DNA of 64,000 nt from CAZWKX01 sp964633975 (GTDB lineage Bacteria > Actinomycetota > Acidimicrobiia > Spongiisociales > UBA11373), in contig CAZWKX010000002.1 of the NCBI GenBank assembly GCA_964633975.1, positions 45,422-109,421 on the forward strand, read 5' to 3'. How positions within the stretch are numbered: the stretch's first letter is position 1; every line of letters begins with the position of its first letter. Below are positions 1 to 8,558 of this stretch, in pieces. Under the pieces are notes generated by a model that saw nothing but the letters and a program-made list of their open reading frames with translations, did not search any database and was not told the DNA's origin. The translations under genes and the position numbers were made by a program.

Positions 1-569
1 ACGAGCAATGCCGCCAGCGGCAACGCAAGCGCCCCGGCGAGAATGCCGATACGAGCCAGCTGGGCGTTTGCCGTGACCAGCGCAACCGGTTCGGGCAGAG
101 CCACCGGCAGCATGCTGCTCTTGCTGATCCCGTACAGCCGGGACAGCACCAAGAGACCAAAGGCAAGCGGATAGAGCCACAGGGTGTCCAGGCCGGTGAC
201 CAGCATGCCCACAACCACGAAGGCGCGCAGCAGCGCCGCCAGCGTCAGCACAGCCCGGTACACGGCCGGGAACCGCGTGAAGAGCGCACCAAGCAAAGGG
301 GTGACGACGGCAAACGGCGCCATGGTCAGCAGGAGATAGAGCGCGACGTCCTGCCGCGCCTGTGCCGCCTCCACACTGAAGAAGAGCGTGTCCGCCAGAC
401 CGACGGCCACCAGGGCGTCCCCGGCCACGTTGGCCGCCCACGACACGGCTAGCTGCTTGAAGGCGGGACCGTTGCGGCTGAAGATGGCATCGACCCGGCG
501 CACGGCCGCCCGAGCCGTCTGCCGGGCCAGGCCGCGCTGCCGCTCGGGTCTCGTCGGTTGGCCCTGCAT
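1..569 (-). CDS. MFS-type transporter, N-terminal part (runs off window)
   Basis: Reading the minus strand from the ATG at 569 gives 189 open codons that continue past position 1, so only the N-terminal part is visible. An Arg-rich cytoplasmic start (about 30 residues) is followed by at least four hydrophobic segments (for example LYLLLTMAPFAVVTPLLGAL and AVLTLAALLRAFVVVGMLV). The pattern matches the first transmembrane helices of a major facilitator superfamily permease; the substrate cannot be told. It starts 58 bases after the PhoH-like gene ends on the same strand and may share its transcript. The family call rests on hydrophobic pattern and general resemblance, not on a diagnostic motif. 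Confidence 0.6.
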   Translation of the reverse strand, partial: MQGQPTRPERQRGLARQTARAAVRRVDAIFSRNGPAFKQLAVSWAANVAGDALVAVGLADTLFFSVEAAQARQDVALYLLLTMAPFAVVTPLLGALFTRFPAVYRAVLTLAALLRAFVVVGMLVTGLDTLWLYPLAFGLLVLSRLYGISKSSMLPVALPEPVALVTANAQLARIGILAGALALPLAALL

Positions 570-627
570 CACGACCCCGAAGTTAGCGCCGCGTCGGCAC
601 AGAGGTGGCGCGCTCGGATCTGCCCGC

Positions 628-1974
628 CTACAGAACCTTCGTCACCAGCTCGGCGAGCGGGCTGCGGACCGTCTTCTCAAGAGTCACGTGTCCGAATAGC
701 GTCGAGCCCTTGAGCTTCTCGATCAGGGTGGCCGCACCCCCAAAAGGCGAGACGTAGGGGTTGTCCAGCTGCGTGAAGTCGCCACAGAGCACGACCTTGG
801 CATCGGCGGCGATCCGGGTGAGGATCACCCTCAGGGTGGGAAGCTCGAGATTCTGCGCCTCGTCGATGATGACGAACTCCCCCGTGATGGACCGGCCCCG
901 CAGGTAGGTGATGGCCGCCATGTCGAGCACGTCGCGCTCCAACAGCTCCTCGAGAGCGTGACGTGCCGCAGCCGGATCGCCCTCGGCGAAGAGGGCGAAC
1001 AGGTTGTCGGTGATCGCCGCCATCCAAGGCGCCAGCTTCTCCTCGAGATCACCGGGCAGGAAGCCAAGCTCCTGACGCCCGACGGCGATGAGCGGTCGGT
1101 ACACCGAAACCTTGCGGTACCGGCCCGCCTCGAGCACCTGCTCCAAGCCGGCGGCGAGAGCGAGGAAGGTCTTGCCGGTGCCCGGGGGGCCCATAAGCGA
1201 AACGGCCGGGATATCGGGGTTGAGCATCAGATCAAGCGCAAAGGCCTGCCGCAGGTTCTTCGACTCGATACCGAAACACCGACGCGACCCCGGCACTCGC
1301 ACGATTACCGGGCACGGAGCTACGTCGACGACCTGACCCAGCGCAGACTGCGACCCGGGCCCTTTCAACACAACGAACTCGTTGCGGTGCACCGCAGCAC
1401 CTGGCAACTCCGCCTTGCCGTCGGCATAGAGCCGATCGATGACGTCTGATCCCACCGCCACCTCGGTCACACCCGAGTACGACTGGTCCACGGTCACGGT
1501 GTCGGCGCGATAGTCCTGGACGTGCACCCCGAGCTGCGCCGCCTTGATGCGGAGAGCGGCATCGCGGGTCACCAGCACCACCGAGGTTCCGCCGTCGGCG
1601 AGATGCAGGCAGACCGAGAGCAGGCAGTGATCGGGGGTGCGCGGATCGAGCACTTCGGGCAGGCGCTCCGAGGCGACCCCATTCGGCTCTATACGCAGCG
1701 ACCCGCCTGAGGGAAGCCGCACCGGGTCGAGCATCCCGCCGGGACGCGACGCCCCGTAGTCCTCGAGGAGGCGGATGGCACGCCGCGCATTTGCGCCGGC
1801 TTCGTCGACTCGGGCCTTCTGTCGGTCCAACTCCTCCACAACCACAAGCGGCAGCACCACGTCGTGCTCCTCGAACATCAAAAGAGAGCCGGGATCGGCG
1901 ATGAGGACACAGGTGTCGAGCACGTAGGTTCGATGTGCGGCGGCGCTGCTCGGCACGGCAAACCACAGACTCAT
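628..1974 (-). CDS. PhoH-like ATPase with N-terminal PIN domain
   Basis: 448 residues. The N-terminal part (about 15-150) is a PIN nuclease domain that opens with RTYVLDTCVLIADP and carries further acidic residues. The C-terminal part (about 245-448) is a PhoH P-loop ATPase with Walker A GPPGTGKT and Walker B-like FVIIDEAQN. PIN-PhoH (PhoH2-type) proteins are known as RNA helicase/RNase enzymes, often in toxin-antitoxin settings; no antitoxin-like small gene is seen next to this one. I chose the ATG at 1974; a TTG seven codons upstream is possible. It is divergent from gpsA, with 79 bases between the two starts that must hold both promoters. Confidence 0.88.
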   Translation of the reverse strand: MSLWFAVPSSAAAHRTYVLDTCVLIADPGSLLMFEEHDVVLPLVVVEELDRQKARVDEAGANARRAIRLLEDYGASRPGGMLDPVRLPSGGSLRIEPNGVASERLPEVLDPRTPDHCLLSVCLHLADGGTSVVLVTRDAALRIKAAQLGVHVQDYRADTVTVDQSYSGVTEVAVGSDVIDRLYADGKAELPGAAVHRNEFVVLKGPGSQSALGQVVDVAPCPVIVRVPGSRRCFGIESKNLRQAFALDLMLNPDIPAVSLMGPPGTGKTFLALAAGLEQVLEAGRYRKVSVYRPLIAVGRQELGFLPGDLEEKLAPWMAAITDNLFALFAEGDPAAARHALEELLERDVLDMAAITYLRGRSITGEFVIIDEAQNLELPTLRVILTRIAADAKVVLCGDFTQLDNPYVSPFGGAATLIEKLKGSTLFGHVTLEKTVRSPLAELVTKVL

Positions 1975-2053
1975 GGAGCCGATGGCCAAAAGCAAGGACC
2001 GCGCGCCCGGCCCGCGCCGGGCCTCGATGCGGACCTCCCGCTAGCGTTTGACC

Positions 2054-3073
2054 ATGGCCGACGAAATCCGCCGCGTAGCCGTCATCGGTGCCGGGTCGTG
2101 GGGAACCGCCGCGGCCCGTCTCGCCGCTGCACACGCCGAGGTCCACCTCTGGGCCCGCGAGCCCGAGGTGGCAGACGCCGTCACCAACCAGGGCGAGAAC
2201 ACCGTGTTCCTGCCCGGCTTCCCCATCCCCGACACGCTGACATGCACCAACGACCTGCCGAAGGCGCTCGAAGATGCCCAAGCGGTAGTGATGGCCGTTC
2301 CTTCCCACGGGTTCCGGGCCGTGATAGCAGCCGCCGCACCACACATCCCCAAGGGCGCCCCCGTGGTCAGTCTCACCAAGGGGATCGAGCAGAAAACGCT
2401 GAAGCGTATGACCGAGATAGTCGTCGAAGAGACCGGGCACGCTTCCGATCTCGTCGGGGTGCTCACCGGCCCCAATTTGGCAGTCGAAGTGGCCGCCGGC
2501 CAGCCGGCGGCCACCGTCATCGCCATGAGGAGAGAATCCGCTGCCGCCGCGGCGCAGCGGCTCTTCATGGGGCCCACCTTCCGCGTCTACACCAACCCCG
2601 ACGTCGTCGGCTGTGAGTCGGCGGGTGCTCTCAAGAACGTGATGGCGCTGGCCGCCGGCATGGCCCACGGCCTCGGCTACGGCGACAACTCGATTGCGGC
2701 TCTCATCACCAGGGCCCTCGCCGAACTCACCCGTCTCGGCGTTGCCATGGGTGGCCGGCCCCTCACCTTCGCCGGCCTGGCCGGCATGGGCGACCTCGTC
2801 GCCACCTGCACCAGCCCCAAGAGCCGGAACCGCCGAGTCGGCGTCGCCCTCGGAGAAGGCCGGAAGCTCGACGACATAGTCGCCGAGATGAACATGGTGG
2901 CTGAAGGGGTGAAGACCACCGCCGCCGTTCTCCAACTGGCCGACCGCCACGGCATCGAGATGCCCATCGCCAGCCTGGTCGGCGAGGTCCTCTACGAGGG
3001 CTTGGCTCCCGCCGAAATGGTGAACCGCCTCATGAGCCGCGCCGCCAAGGCCGAGCTGCACGGCATCGACTGA
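2054..3073 (+). CDS. gpsA: NAD(P)-dependent glycerol-3-phosphate dehydrogenase
   Basis: 339 residues, the usual GpsA length. It reduces dihydroxyacetone phosphate to sn-glycerol 3-phosphate for phospholipid synthesis in the cytoplasm. An N-terminal Rossmann motif (VIGAGSWGTAAA) is followed by the family signatures SLTKGIE, LTGPNLAVEVAAG, the catalytic-lysine region ESAGALKNVMALAAGMA and the C-terminal FAGLAGMGDLVATCTS. The ATG at 2054 puts the Rossmann strand seven residues in; a TTG two codons earlier is less likely. The gene is monocistronic by spacing and divergent from the PhoH-like gene. Confidence 0.97.
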   Translation: MADEIRRVAVIGAGSWGTAAARLAAAHAEVHLWAREPEVADAVTNQGENTVFLPGFPIPDTLTCTNDLPKALEDAQAVVMAVPSHGFRAVIAAAAPHIPKGAPVVSLTKGIEQKTLKRMTEIVVEETGHASDLVGVLTGPNLAVEVAAGQPAATVIAMRRESAAAAAQRLFMGPTFRVYTNPDVVGCESAGALKNVMALAAGMAHGLGYGDNSIAALITRALAELTRLGVAMGGRPLTFAGLAGMGDLVATCTSPKSRNRRVGVALGEGRKLDDIVAEMNMVAEGVKTTAAVLQLADRHGIEMPIASLVGEVLYEGLAPAEMVNRLMSRAAKAELHGID

Positions 3074-3150
3074 TACCACTACACCCCATCCTGGCTATGG
3101 TGGCGCCCGGTCAAGAAATCCGGTCCCAGCTCCGATACGTCTAGGAAGCT

Positions 3151-4716
3151 ATGAGGCGCTCAAACCGCGACCGTCTCGCGGTGGTTGCTGCATTCGTTCT
3201 GGTGATGTCGTGCCTTGCGATGTCCACCGCGGCCGCCGTCGAGCCCGGTCACAACTTCGGCGAGAAAGTGGATTACCCCCTGGTCTTCCCGGTGGATGCT
3301 CCCGCCATTGCCGGCGGCCGCACGCAATTCTGGGACTCCAGGGCGTCGGGTACCCATCACGCTCAAGACATCATGGCCGACAAGATGACACCCGTGTTCG
3401 CCGTCGCCGACGGCACGGTTCGCTACGTCAACTGGTCGTCGAACCCCGAGGACCTCAAACCCGATCGTTGCTGCTCGCTCTCGATCGCCCATGACGACGG
3501 CTGGAGCTCGGTGTACATCCACCTGAACAACGACACCGAAGGCACCGACGATGGTGAGGGATGGGGCATCGCCCCCGGCATCCTGCCGGGCACCCATGTG
3601 AAACGGGGACAGCTCATCGGATGGGTCGGTGACTCCGGAAACGCCGAGAACACGATGCCCCACCTCCACTTCGAGCTAGTCGACTACTACGGCATCTATG
3701 TGGACAGCTACCCGTCGCTGGTCCGCGCCCAGGCGGCCAGGGGCTACACGTGCGGCGGCACGAAGGCGACCCACGTCGCCACGCCCGGCAACCGCACCAT
3801 CAGCGGCACGAGGTACGACGACGTAATCGTCGGCACCATCTATGCCGACAGGCTCATCGGCCGCGGCGGCGACGACCTGATCTGCGGCAACGGCGGCGAC
3901 GACTACCTGAACGGGGGCAACGGCCAGGACGTGCTGCGCGGCGGAGGCGGCAACGACGTCCTCATCGGCGGCAGCGGCCGCGACCAGCTGGACGGGGGCC
4001 TCGGCCACGACGTGCTGCGCGGCAAATCCGGCAACGACGTGATACGCGGCAAGAGCGGGAACGACCGGCTCTACGGCGACGGCGGAGCCGATTACCTCGA
4101 CGGGGGGAACGGCAGTGACATGCTCGCCGGCAAGGGCGGCCACGACGTCATCGACGGGGGCAGCGGCGACGACTACCTCTACGGCGGGGCGGGCGGCGAC
4201 GTCCTCAACGGAGAGGCAGGCGACGACATGATCTCCGGCGGGAAACAAGACGATCTCCTGTACGGCGGGGAAGGCGAGGACATCCTCATCGGCAACGAGG
4301 GCGACGACTGCCTGTACGCCTCGGCGCAAGCCGATGCCTACGACGGGGGCGACAACACCGACACACTGCTCTTCCTGCTCGTGGAGGAGCCGGTGGACGT
4401 TGACCTGGCCGCGGGAACCATCTCGGGCGGCGCCGCCGGCACCATGGTTGCCATCGAGTACATCGTTGGGACCCCCGCCGATGACATCATCAGCGGCGAC
4501 GAGGCAGCCAACAACATCGACGGCGCTGGGGGTGCCGACACGATCAGCGGCGGCGCCGGCAACGACAACCTCTACGGCGGCACCGGAGACGACAGCATCT
4601 TCGGAAACGACGACGACGACACCTGCGACGGCGGCGACGGAACCGACACCTGTGACGGTGGAGACGGAACCGACACCTGCATCGCCGAGAACCTCATCGC
4701 CTGCGAGCCGACGTAA
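3151..4716 (+). CDS. Secreted M23 metallopeptidase with C-terminal RTX repeats (copy 1)
   Basis: 521 residues. A signal peptide (about 1-29, Arg-rich start, hydrophobic core, AAA-V cleavage region) leads to an M23/LytM-like domain (about 35-200) with the zinc pattern HHAQD and MPHLHFEL; this family cuts peptidoglycan cross-bridges. From about residue 215 the protein is a run of glycine/aspartate nonapeptides (GGxGxDxLx type), the Ca-binding beta-roll of RTX proteins, and it ends in Cys-containing repeats. Sec-type export plus RTX repeats is unlike classical type I secreted RTX toxins. A paralogue with the same architecture follows 54 bases downstream. A weak AGGAAG lies before the ATG. Confidence 0.9.
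   Translation: MRRSNRDRLAVVAAFVLVMSCLAMSTAAAVEPGHNFGEKVDYPLVFPVDAPAIAGGRTQFWDSRASGTHHAQDIMADKMTPVFAVADGTVRYVNWSSNPEDLKPDRCCSLSIAHDDGWSSVYIHLNNDTEGTDDGEGWGIAPGILPGTHVKRGQLIGWVGDSGNAENTMPHLHFELVDYYGIYVDSYPSLVRAQAARGYTCGGTKATHVATPGNRTISGTRYDDVIVGTIYADRLIGRGGDDLICGNGGDDYLNGGNGQDVLRGGGGNDVLIGGSGRDQLDGGLGHDVLRGKSGNDVIRGKSGNDRLYGDGGADYLDGGNGSDMLAGKGGHDVIDGGSGDDYLYGGAGGDVLNGEAGDDMISGGKQDDLLYGGEGEDILIGNEGDDCLYASAQADAYDGGDNTDTLLFLLVEEPVDVDLAAGTISGGAAGTMVAIEYIVGTPADDIISGDEAANNIDGAGGADTISGGAGNDNLYGGTGDDSIFGNDDDDTCDGGDGTDTCDGGDGTDTCIAENLIACEPT
3805..4705 (+). repeat. RTX nonapeptide repeats of copy 1
   Basis: The DNA repeats a degenerate 27-base unit encoding GGxGxDxLx. Codon choice is strongly biased to GGC and GAC, so the repeat is visible in nucleotides. 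Blocks such as GGAGNDVLIGG and GGSGDDYLYGG recur more than ten times. A less regular spacer with a hydrophobic strand (about nt 4365-4470) breaks the array into two blocks. At 4621-4680 one 27-base unit is duplicated in tandem with only a few base changes. Confidence 0.85.
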
Positions 4717-4770
4717 CTCGGCGGTAAACGGAGGTTAAGGAGCGCGCCGCGCCGGCCGATACCGCCTGCG

Positions 4771-6171
4771 ATGGCATCGAGACACCATCTCGCAGTCGGC
4801 ATGGCGCGCGCGGCTCTTATCGTGCTACTCGGCCTCGCAACGGCCAGCGCCGGAGCCTTCGCCGCCAGCGCCGAGGATGCCCGGCGCGTCGATCCCGGGA
4901 TCATCGCCGGCGACGAGGGCAGTGTCACAGGCCTCGAAAGCGGCACGCCCGACCGCGACCGCCCGTTTGCCGACACCGACGTCGCCGCTGCGGACGCAAG
5001 CGGTGGCTCCCACTACTACGGCGAGATCGTCGATTACCCGCTCGTATTCCCGGTCGGCGGCGACGACTTCTACTACGCCGACGACCAGTACATCGGATTC
5101 TGGGCGTGCCGGGACGGGTGCGAACGCACCCACCACGCCATCGACATCATGGCCGACAAGATGACCGAGATCCATGCGGTCGCCGACGCCACGGTGACTT
5201 GGCTGGGCACCAGGTGCTGCTCGGTGTTCCTGACCCACGACGACGGCTGGGAATCCTGGTACATCCATCTGAACAACGACACGGAGGGCACCGACGATGG
5301 GCTCGGCTGGGGCATCGCCCCCGGCATCGAGATCGGCACTCATGTGCAGGCGGGCCAGCTGATCGGCTGGGTCGGTGACAGCGGCAATGCGGAGGACACG
5401 CTGCCCCATCTGCACTTCGAGCTTTACGACCCGGCAGACGTGGTCGTCGATCCCTTCAGGTCGCTGCGCGAGGCCGAGGAAGCCCGAGGATTCTCGTGCG
5501 GCGGCCGTCCCGCCACCAGGATCGATACCAACGGCGATCATATCGTGCTGGGGACCCCTCACGACGACGTCATCATCGGAACCGACGCGGCCGACTACCT
5601 GAACGGACTCGGCGGCAACGACTTGATCTGCGGTGGTGGCGGCGACGACACGTTACTGGGCGGATCGGGCGACGATGCCGTTTGGGGAGGCGACGGCGCG
5701 GACTTGATCCTCGGCGGCCGCGGCGCCGATTCTCTGTACGGAGACCTCGGCAACGACGACCTACGCGGCGCAGCCGGCGATGATTCCGTCTGGGGCGGCC
5801 GGGGCAACGACTACCTCCACGGCGGCAGTGGAAACGACACGCTCACCGGCGAAAGAGGCAAAGACACGATCCACGGAGGGGGCGGCGACGACGTGCTGCT
5901 CGGCATGCCCGGCCCCGATCGTATGTACCCGGAGACGGGCAACGACATCGTCGTCGGCGGCGCCGGACGGGACAGCATCTACTCGATATCGGGGCGCAAC
6001 TTCATCAACGGCGGAATCGGGCGAGATACCGTGCTGTACTCCATGGCCGAGGGCCCGGTGACCGTCGATCTCCTCGCCGGCACGGCCACCGGTGTGGTCG
6101 ACGACACGCTGCGGCGTGTCGAATTGGTCGAGGGATCGACCTGGGACGAGTCGAGCGGCGGCGACGGATAG
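4771..6171 (+). CDS. Secreted M23 metallopeptidase with C-terminal RTX repeats (copy 2)
   Basis: 466 residues, a diverged tandem paralogue of the preceding gene. A signal peptide (about 1-33), an acidic linker, an M23 domain (about 85-230) with HHAID and LPHLHFEL, then RTX nonapeptides (about 260-430). The block YIHLNNDTEGTDDG inside the peptidase domain is almost identical in both copies, while the linker and repeats differ. I kept the ATG at 4771; the in-frame ATG at 4801 would give a shorter signal peptide, and neither has a well-placed Shine-Dalgarno sequence. A run of GGTTAAGGAG lies about 30 bases upstream. It is probably co-transcribed with copy 1. Confidence 0.87.
   Translation: MASRHHLAVGMARAALIVLLGLATASAGAFAASAEDARRVDPGIIAGDEGSVTGLESGTPDRDRPFADTDVAAADASGGSHYYGEIVDYPLVFPVGGDDFYYADDQYIGFWACRDGCERTHHAIDIMADKMTEIHAVADATVTWLGTRCCSVFLTHDDGWESWYIHLNNDTEGTDDGLGWGIAPGIEIGTHVQAGQLIGWVGDSGNAEDTLPHLHFELYDPADVVVDPFRSLREAEEARGFSCGGRPATRIDTNGDHIVLGTPHDDVIIGTDAADYLNGLGGNDLICGGGGDDTLLGGSGDDAVWGGDGADLILGGRGADSLYGDLGNDDLRGAAGDDSVWGGRGNDYLHGGSGNDTLTGERGKDTIHGGGGDDVLLGMPGPDRMYPETGNDIVVGGAGRDSIYSISGRNFINGGIGRDTVLYSMAEGPVTVDLLAGTATGVVDDTLRRVELVEGSTWDESSGGDG
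5560..6070 (+). repeat. RTX nonapeptide repeats of copy 2
   Basis: Roughly a dozen GGxGxDxLx-type units encoded by GC-rich 27-base degenerate repeats. The array starts at GTPHDDVIIG and ends before the last, repeat-free segment of about 30 residues. Confidence 0.8.
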
Positions 6172-6416
6172 GCAGACAGCCTCGGCCGAGACGACGGCGC
6201 CGCGCTCCACAGCCCCAAAGGCAACGCCCGACGCACCGACGCCCCCCGATCCGCTTTCCGGGATCTCGTGGGGCTGGCGCCATGGAACACCTCGTGGTAC
6301 ACAGTGCCCGGCCGCGTCGCAGCCAGGCTGCTGATCGAGACCGGACCCTGCCGTCTCCGACCGCCTCCCAGAGACAGCGCCCACCAGCGCCTACAATGAT
6401 CGTGCCAGGGGGTGAT

Positions 6417-6491
6417 ATGAAGAAGTTGATCTTGCTCCTCATCGTGGTCGCCGTGGTCATGCTCGTCGCCAAGCAGCTGACGAGCGACTAG
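6417..6491 (+). CDS. Predicted 24-residue single-pass membrane peptide
   Basis: The ATG at 6417 has a strong Shine-Dalgarno sequence (AGGGGGTGAT) just upstream. The reading frame encodes Met-Lys-Lys, about 17 aliphatic residues, Lys-Gln-Leu and a short polar tail ending SD, then TAG. That is one transmembrane helix with a positive-inside start. The TAG overlaps the stop codon of the convergent hydrolase gene in a shared CTAG. No function can be assigned. The good ribosome site and clean helix make it more than a chance frame. Confidence 0.55.
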   Translation: MKKLILLLIVVAVVMLVAKQLTSD

Positions 6492-7462
6492 GCCGGCGCA
6501 CCACCCGAACTGCGATCTCCCCGCCGCCGGGGAGATCGTTCGTTTCGGGACAGGAACGACAGGATTGCCGCAGCGATCTCGTCGGCGTGGGTCAGCACCG
6601 CCTCGTGCCGAGCTCCCCCAAGCTCCACGACCTCAGCCCTGGGTATACGTGACGCGGTGCCCCGCTGCAGCGAGGCGGGGATCAGCTGATCCTGCGTCGA
6701 CACGATGAACAGCACGGGGACGCCGAGCGTGCCCACCCACGGCCTGGAGTCGAAACGGTTTATCGCAAATGCCGACTCGTAGTAGAGATCGACATCCCGA
6801 TCGAGCAGCTCCTCCCACAACCAGGCGGCGTACCGGGATTCAACGGCTCCCACGGACAAGAGGTAGCGGTGCACGACCCGGGGCACGGAGAGAGGATCGA
6901 AACGGGCCAGAGCCCTCCCCACGATGAAGACCGCGGCGGCCAACGGACGCGGCGCCCGTACCGGCTTTGCCGCCGTGGCCGCCAGTACCAGACACTCCAC
7001 TCGAGCCGGGTGCCGCCGCGCCAACTCCTGCGCCGCCATACCCCCCATCGAATAGCCGACGACCACGGCCCGGCCCACCCCCACGGAATCGAGCACGGAA
7101 GCCACGTCGTCGGCGAGATCGGCAATCTCGAACCGGCCTCGGATCCGATCACTCTTCCCATGCCCTCGCAGGTCGAGGGTCAAGACACGATGGTGCTCCG
7201 CCAGCCCGGGCAACACGCGGTGCCACATGGCCAACGATGGGTACGCCCAGCCGTGCAGCAGAAGGATGGGGACGGCGGATTCAGGTCCCGTCTCGCGCAC
7301 GAAGAACTCGTGCCTGCCGGCGACGACGGTGCGGCCGGGAGGACCCGGCGGCCGGGCCTGGATACCCACGAACCGGGGCGGCGCCTCCGGACCGAGCAGC
7401 CGCCAAAGGCCCCAACCTCCAAAACATATCGCCGCCGCCTTGCCGAGCCGTGGCATGGCCAT
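6488..7462 (-). CDS. Alpha/beta hydrolase
   Basis: 324 residues. After a short hydrophobic segment (about 6-20, possible membrane anchor) comes an alpha/beta-hydrolase fold: oxyanion region LLLHGW, DLRGHGKS, nucleophile elbow GYSMGG, an acidic-residue region near FIVSTQD, and the late catalytic His in GARHEAVL. Members are esterases, lipases, haloperoxidase-like enzymes and C-C hydrolases; the substrate is unknown. I chose the ATG at 7462 (a second lies at 7456) because longer frames would run back into selD. It lies 46 bases downstream of selD on the same strand. Confidence 0.85.
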   Translation of the reverse strand: MAMPRLGKAAAICFGGWGLWRLLGPEAPPRFVGIQARPPGPPGRTVVAGRHEFFVRETGPESAVPILLLHGWAYPSLAMWHRVLPGLAEHHRVLTLDLRGHGKSDRIRGRFEIADLADDVASVLDSVGVGRAVVVGYSMGGMAAQELARRHPARVECLVLAATAAKPVRAPRPLAAAVFIVGRALARFDPLSVPRVVHRYLLSVGAVESRYAAWLWEELLDRDVDLYYESAFAINRFDSRPWVGTLGVPVLFIVSTQDQLIPASLQRGTASRIPRAEVVELGGARHEAVLTHADEIAAAILSFLSRNERSPRRRGDRSSGGAPA

Positions 7463-7508
7463 GAGCCTAAAGGCATGGCTTCGCTGCGCTGCAGCGGATC
7501 CGGCCCCG

Positions 7509-8558
7509 TCAGACCAGCCTGATCCACCCGACTGCCTCGCCGACAAAACGCCCAATCACCGCGGCGGCGGGAGCCCCCTCAGCCGCAAGCCCACCGAGGA
7601 GGACGTCGAGCCGATCGGGAGCCACTGCTATCAGCAAGCCGCCCGACGTCTGAGCATCGGCCAGCAGAAGCCGCATCGACGGGTCCGCCCCACCGAAGTC
7701 GGTGAAGGCTTCGGCATGGCGAAGATTGCGCATCGTGCCGCCCGGAGCGGCACCTGCAGCGGCAAGCTCCGCAGCGCCCGGCAGGATCGGCACTGCGCTG
7801 CAGTGAACCTCGGCGCCGATGCCGGGACCGCGGATCATCTCCTCCAGATGCCCCAGCAGACCGAACCCAGTGACATCCGTGGCCGCGCTTGCCCCGGCGA
7901 GGAGCATCGCTCGAGATGCTCCGGCGTTCAGGTGGGCCATGACCTCCACCGCGCGCCGGCGGTCGGCTGCGGACACGGAGCCGTTCTTGATACCGGTGGC
8001 CACCAGCCCGGTGCCTATCGGCTTGGTGAGCACAAGAACGTCGCCGGCCCGGCCGCCTCCATTGGTCACGATCTGGTCGGGATGCGCCAGCCCGGTCACC
8101 GCCATCCCGTATTTCGGCTCACGATCGTCGATGGAATGCCCACCTACCAGCAGACAGCCGGCCTCCGCCAACACGGCGGCACCGCCGCGCATGGTGTCAC
8201 CGAGGAGACTGAAGGGAAGCTCGTCACGAGGCCAAGCCACGAGCTGCAGCGCGGTGAGGGGCCGGGCGCCCATGGCGTAGAGGTCGGAAAGCGCGTTGGC
8301 CGCGACGATGCGGCCCCAGTCATATCCCTCGTCGACTATGGGGCTGAAGAAGTCGACACTTTGGACCAGCGCCAGATCATCCTCGAGCCGGAAGACCGCG
8401 GCATCGTCGGAGCTGTCGATGCCGACGAGAAGATCGGGATGCTCGAGCACGGTCAGGTTCTCCAGATAACGCAGGACCTGCGCCAGCTCGCCGGGAGCGA
8501 GCTTGCAGGCTCAGCCGGCACCGTGCGAATACCCGGTCAAACGGATCTCTTCGCTCAC
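7509..8558 (-). CDS. selD: Selenide, water dikinase with in-frame UGA (selenocysteine) at the catalytic site
   Basis: SelD makes selenophosphate from selenide and ATP, the selenium donor for Sec-tRNA and 2-selenouridine. A frame starting only after the UGA would lose the catalytic N-terminus. Reading from GTG 8558 (preceded by GGGAGGAGGTGATGGC) gives EIRLTGYSHGAG, then UGA at codon 16, then ACKLAPGEL, 349 residues in all. E. coli SelD has YSHGAG-C17-G-C-K20 here, so UGA replaces the catalytic Cys17 and Lys19 is the essential lysine. The rest is intact: GIDSSDDAAVF, SVDFFSP, ANALSDLYAMGA, GGHSIDD and DVTGFGLLGH. SelD proteins with Sec at this site are known. Genes for selA, selB and tRNA-Sec are not in this window. 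An automatic annotation would probably truncate the gene to an ATG at 8450. Confidence 0.93.
8477..8513 (-). promoter_or_regulatory. SECIS-like hairpin right after the selD UGA
   Basis: The UGA is at 8513-8511. The mRNA just after it can fold into a 5-bp outer stem (CCUGC with GCAGG), a 1/3-base internal loop, and a 7-bp perfect inner stem (AGCUCGC with GCGAGCU) capped by UCCCG. Bacterial SECIS elements lie in this position, inside the coding region next to the UGA. The loop does not show the E. coli fdhF-type GU, but loops vary between SelB lineages. The structure was found by eye, not by folding software. Confidence 0.7.

Noticed and set aside
1232..3079. Long minus-strand frame opposite gpsA
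   Set aside because: It is a shadow of gpsA and phoH: low-complexity Gly/Arg/Ala, no homology and no ribosome site.
3151..6171. RTX toxin operon
   Set aside because: The proteins have Sec signals and M23 domains, and no HlyB/HlyD/acyltransferase genes are near.
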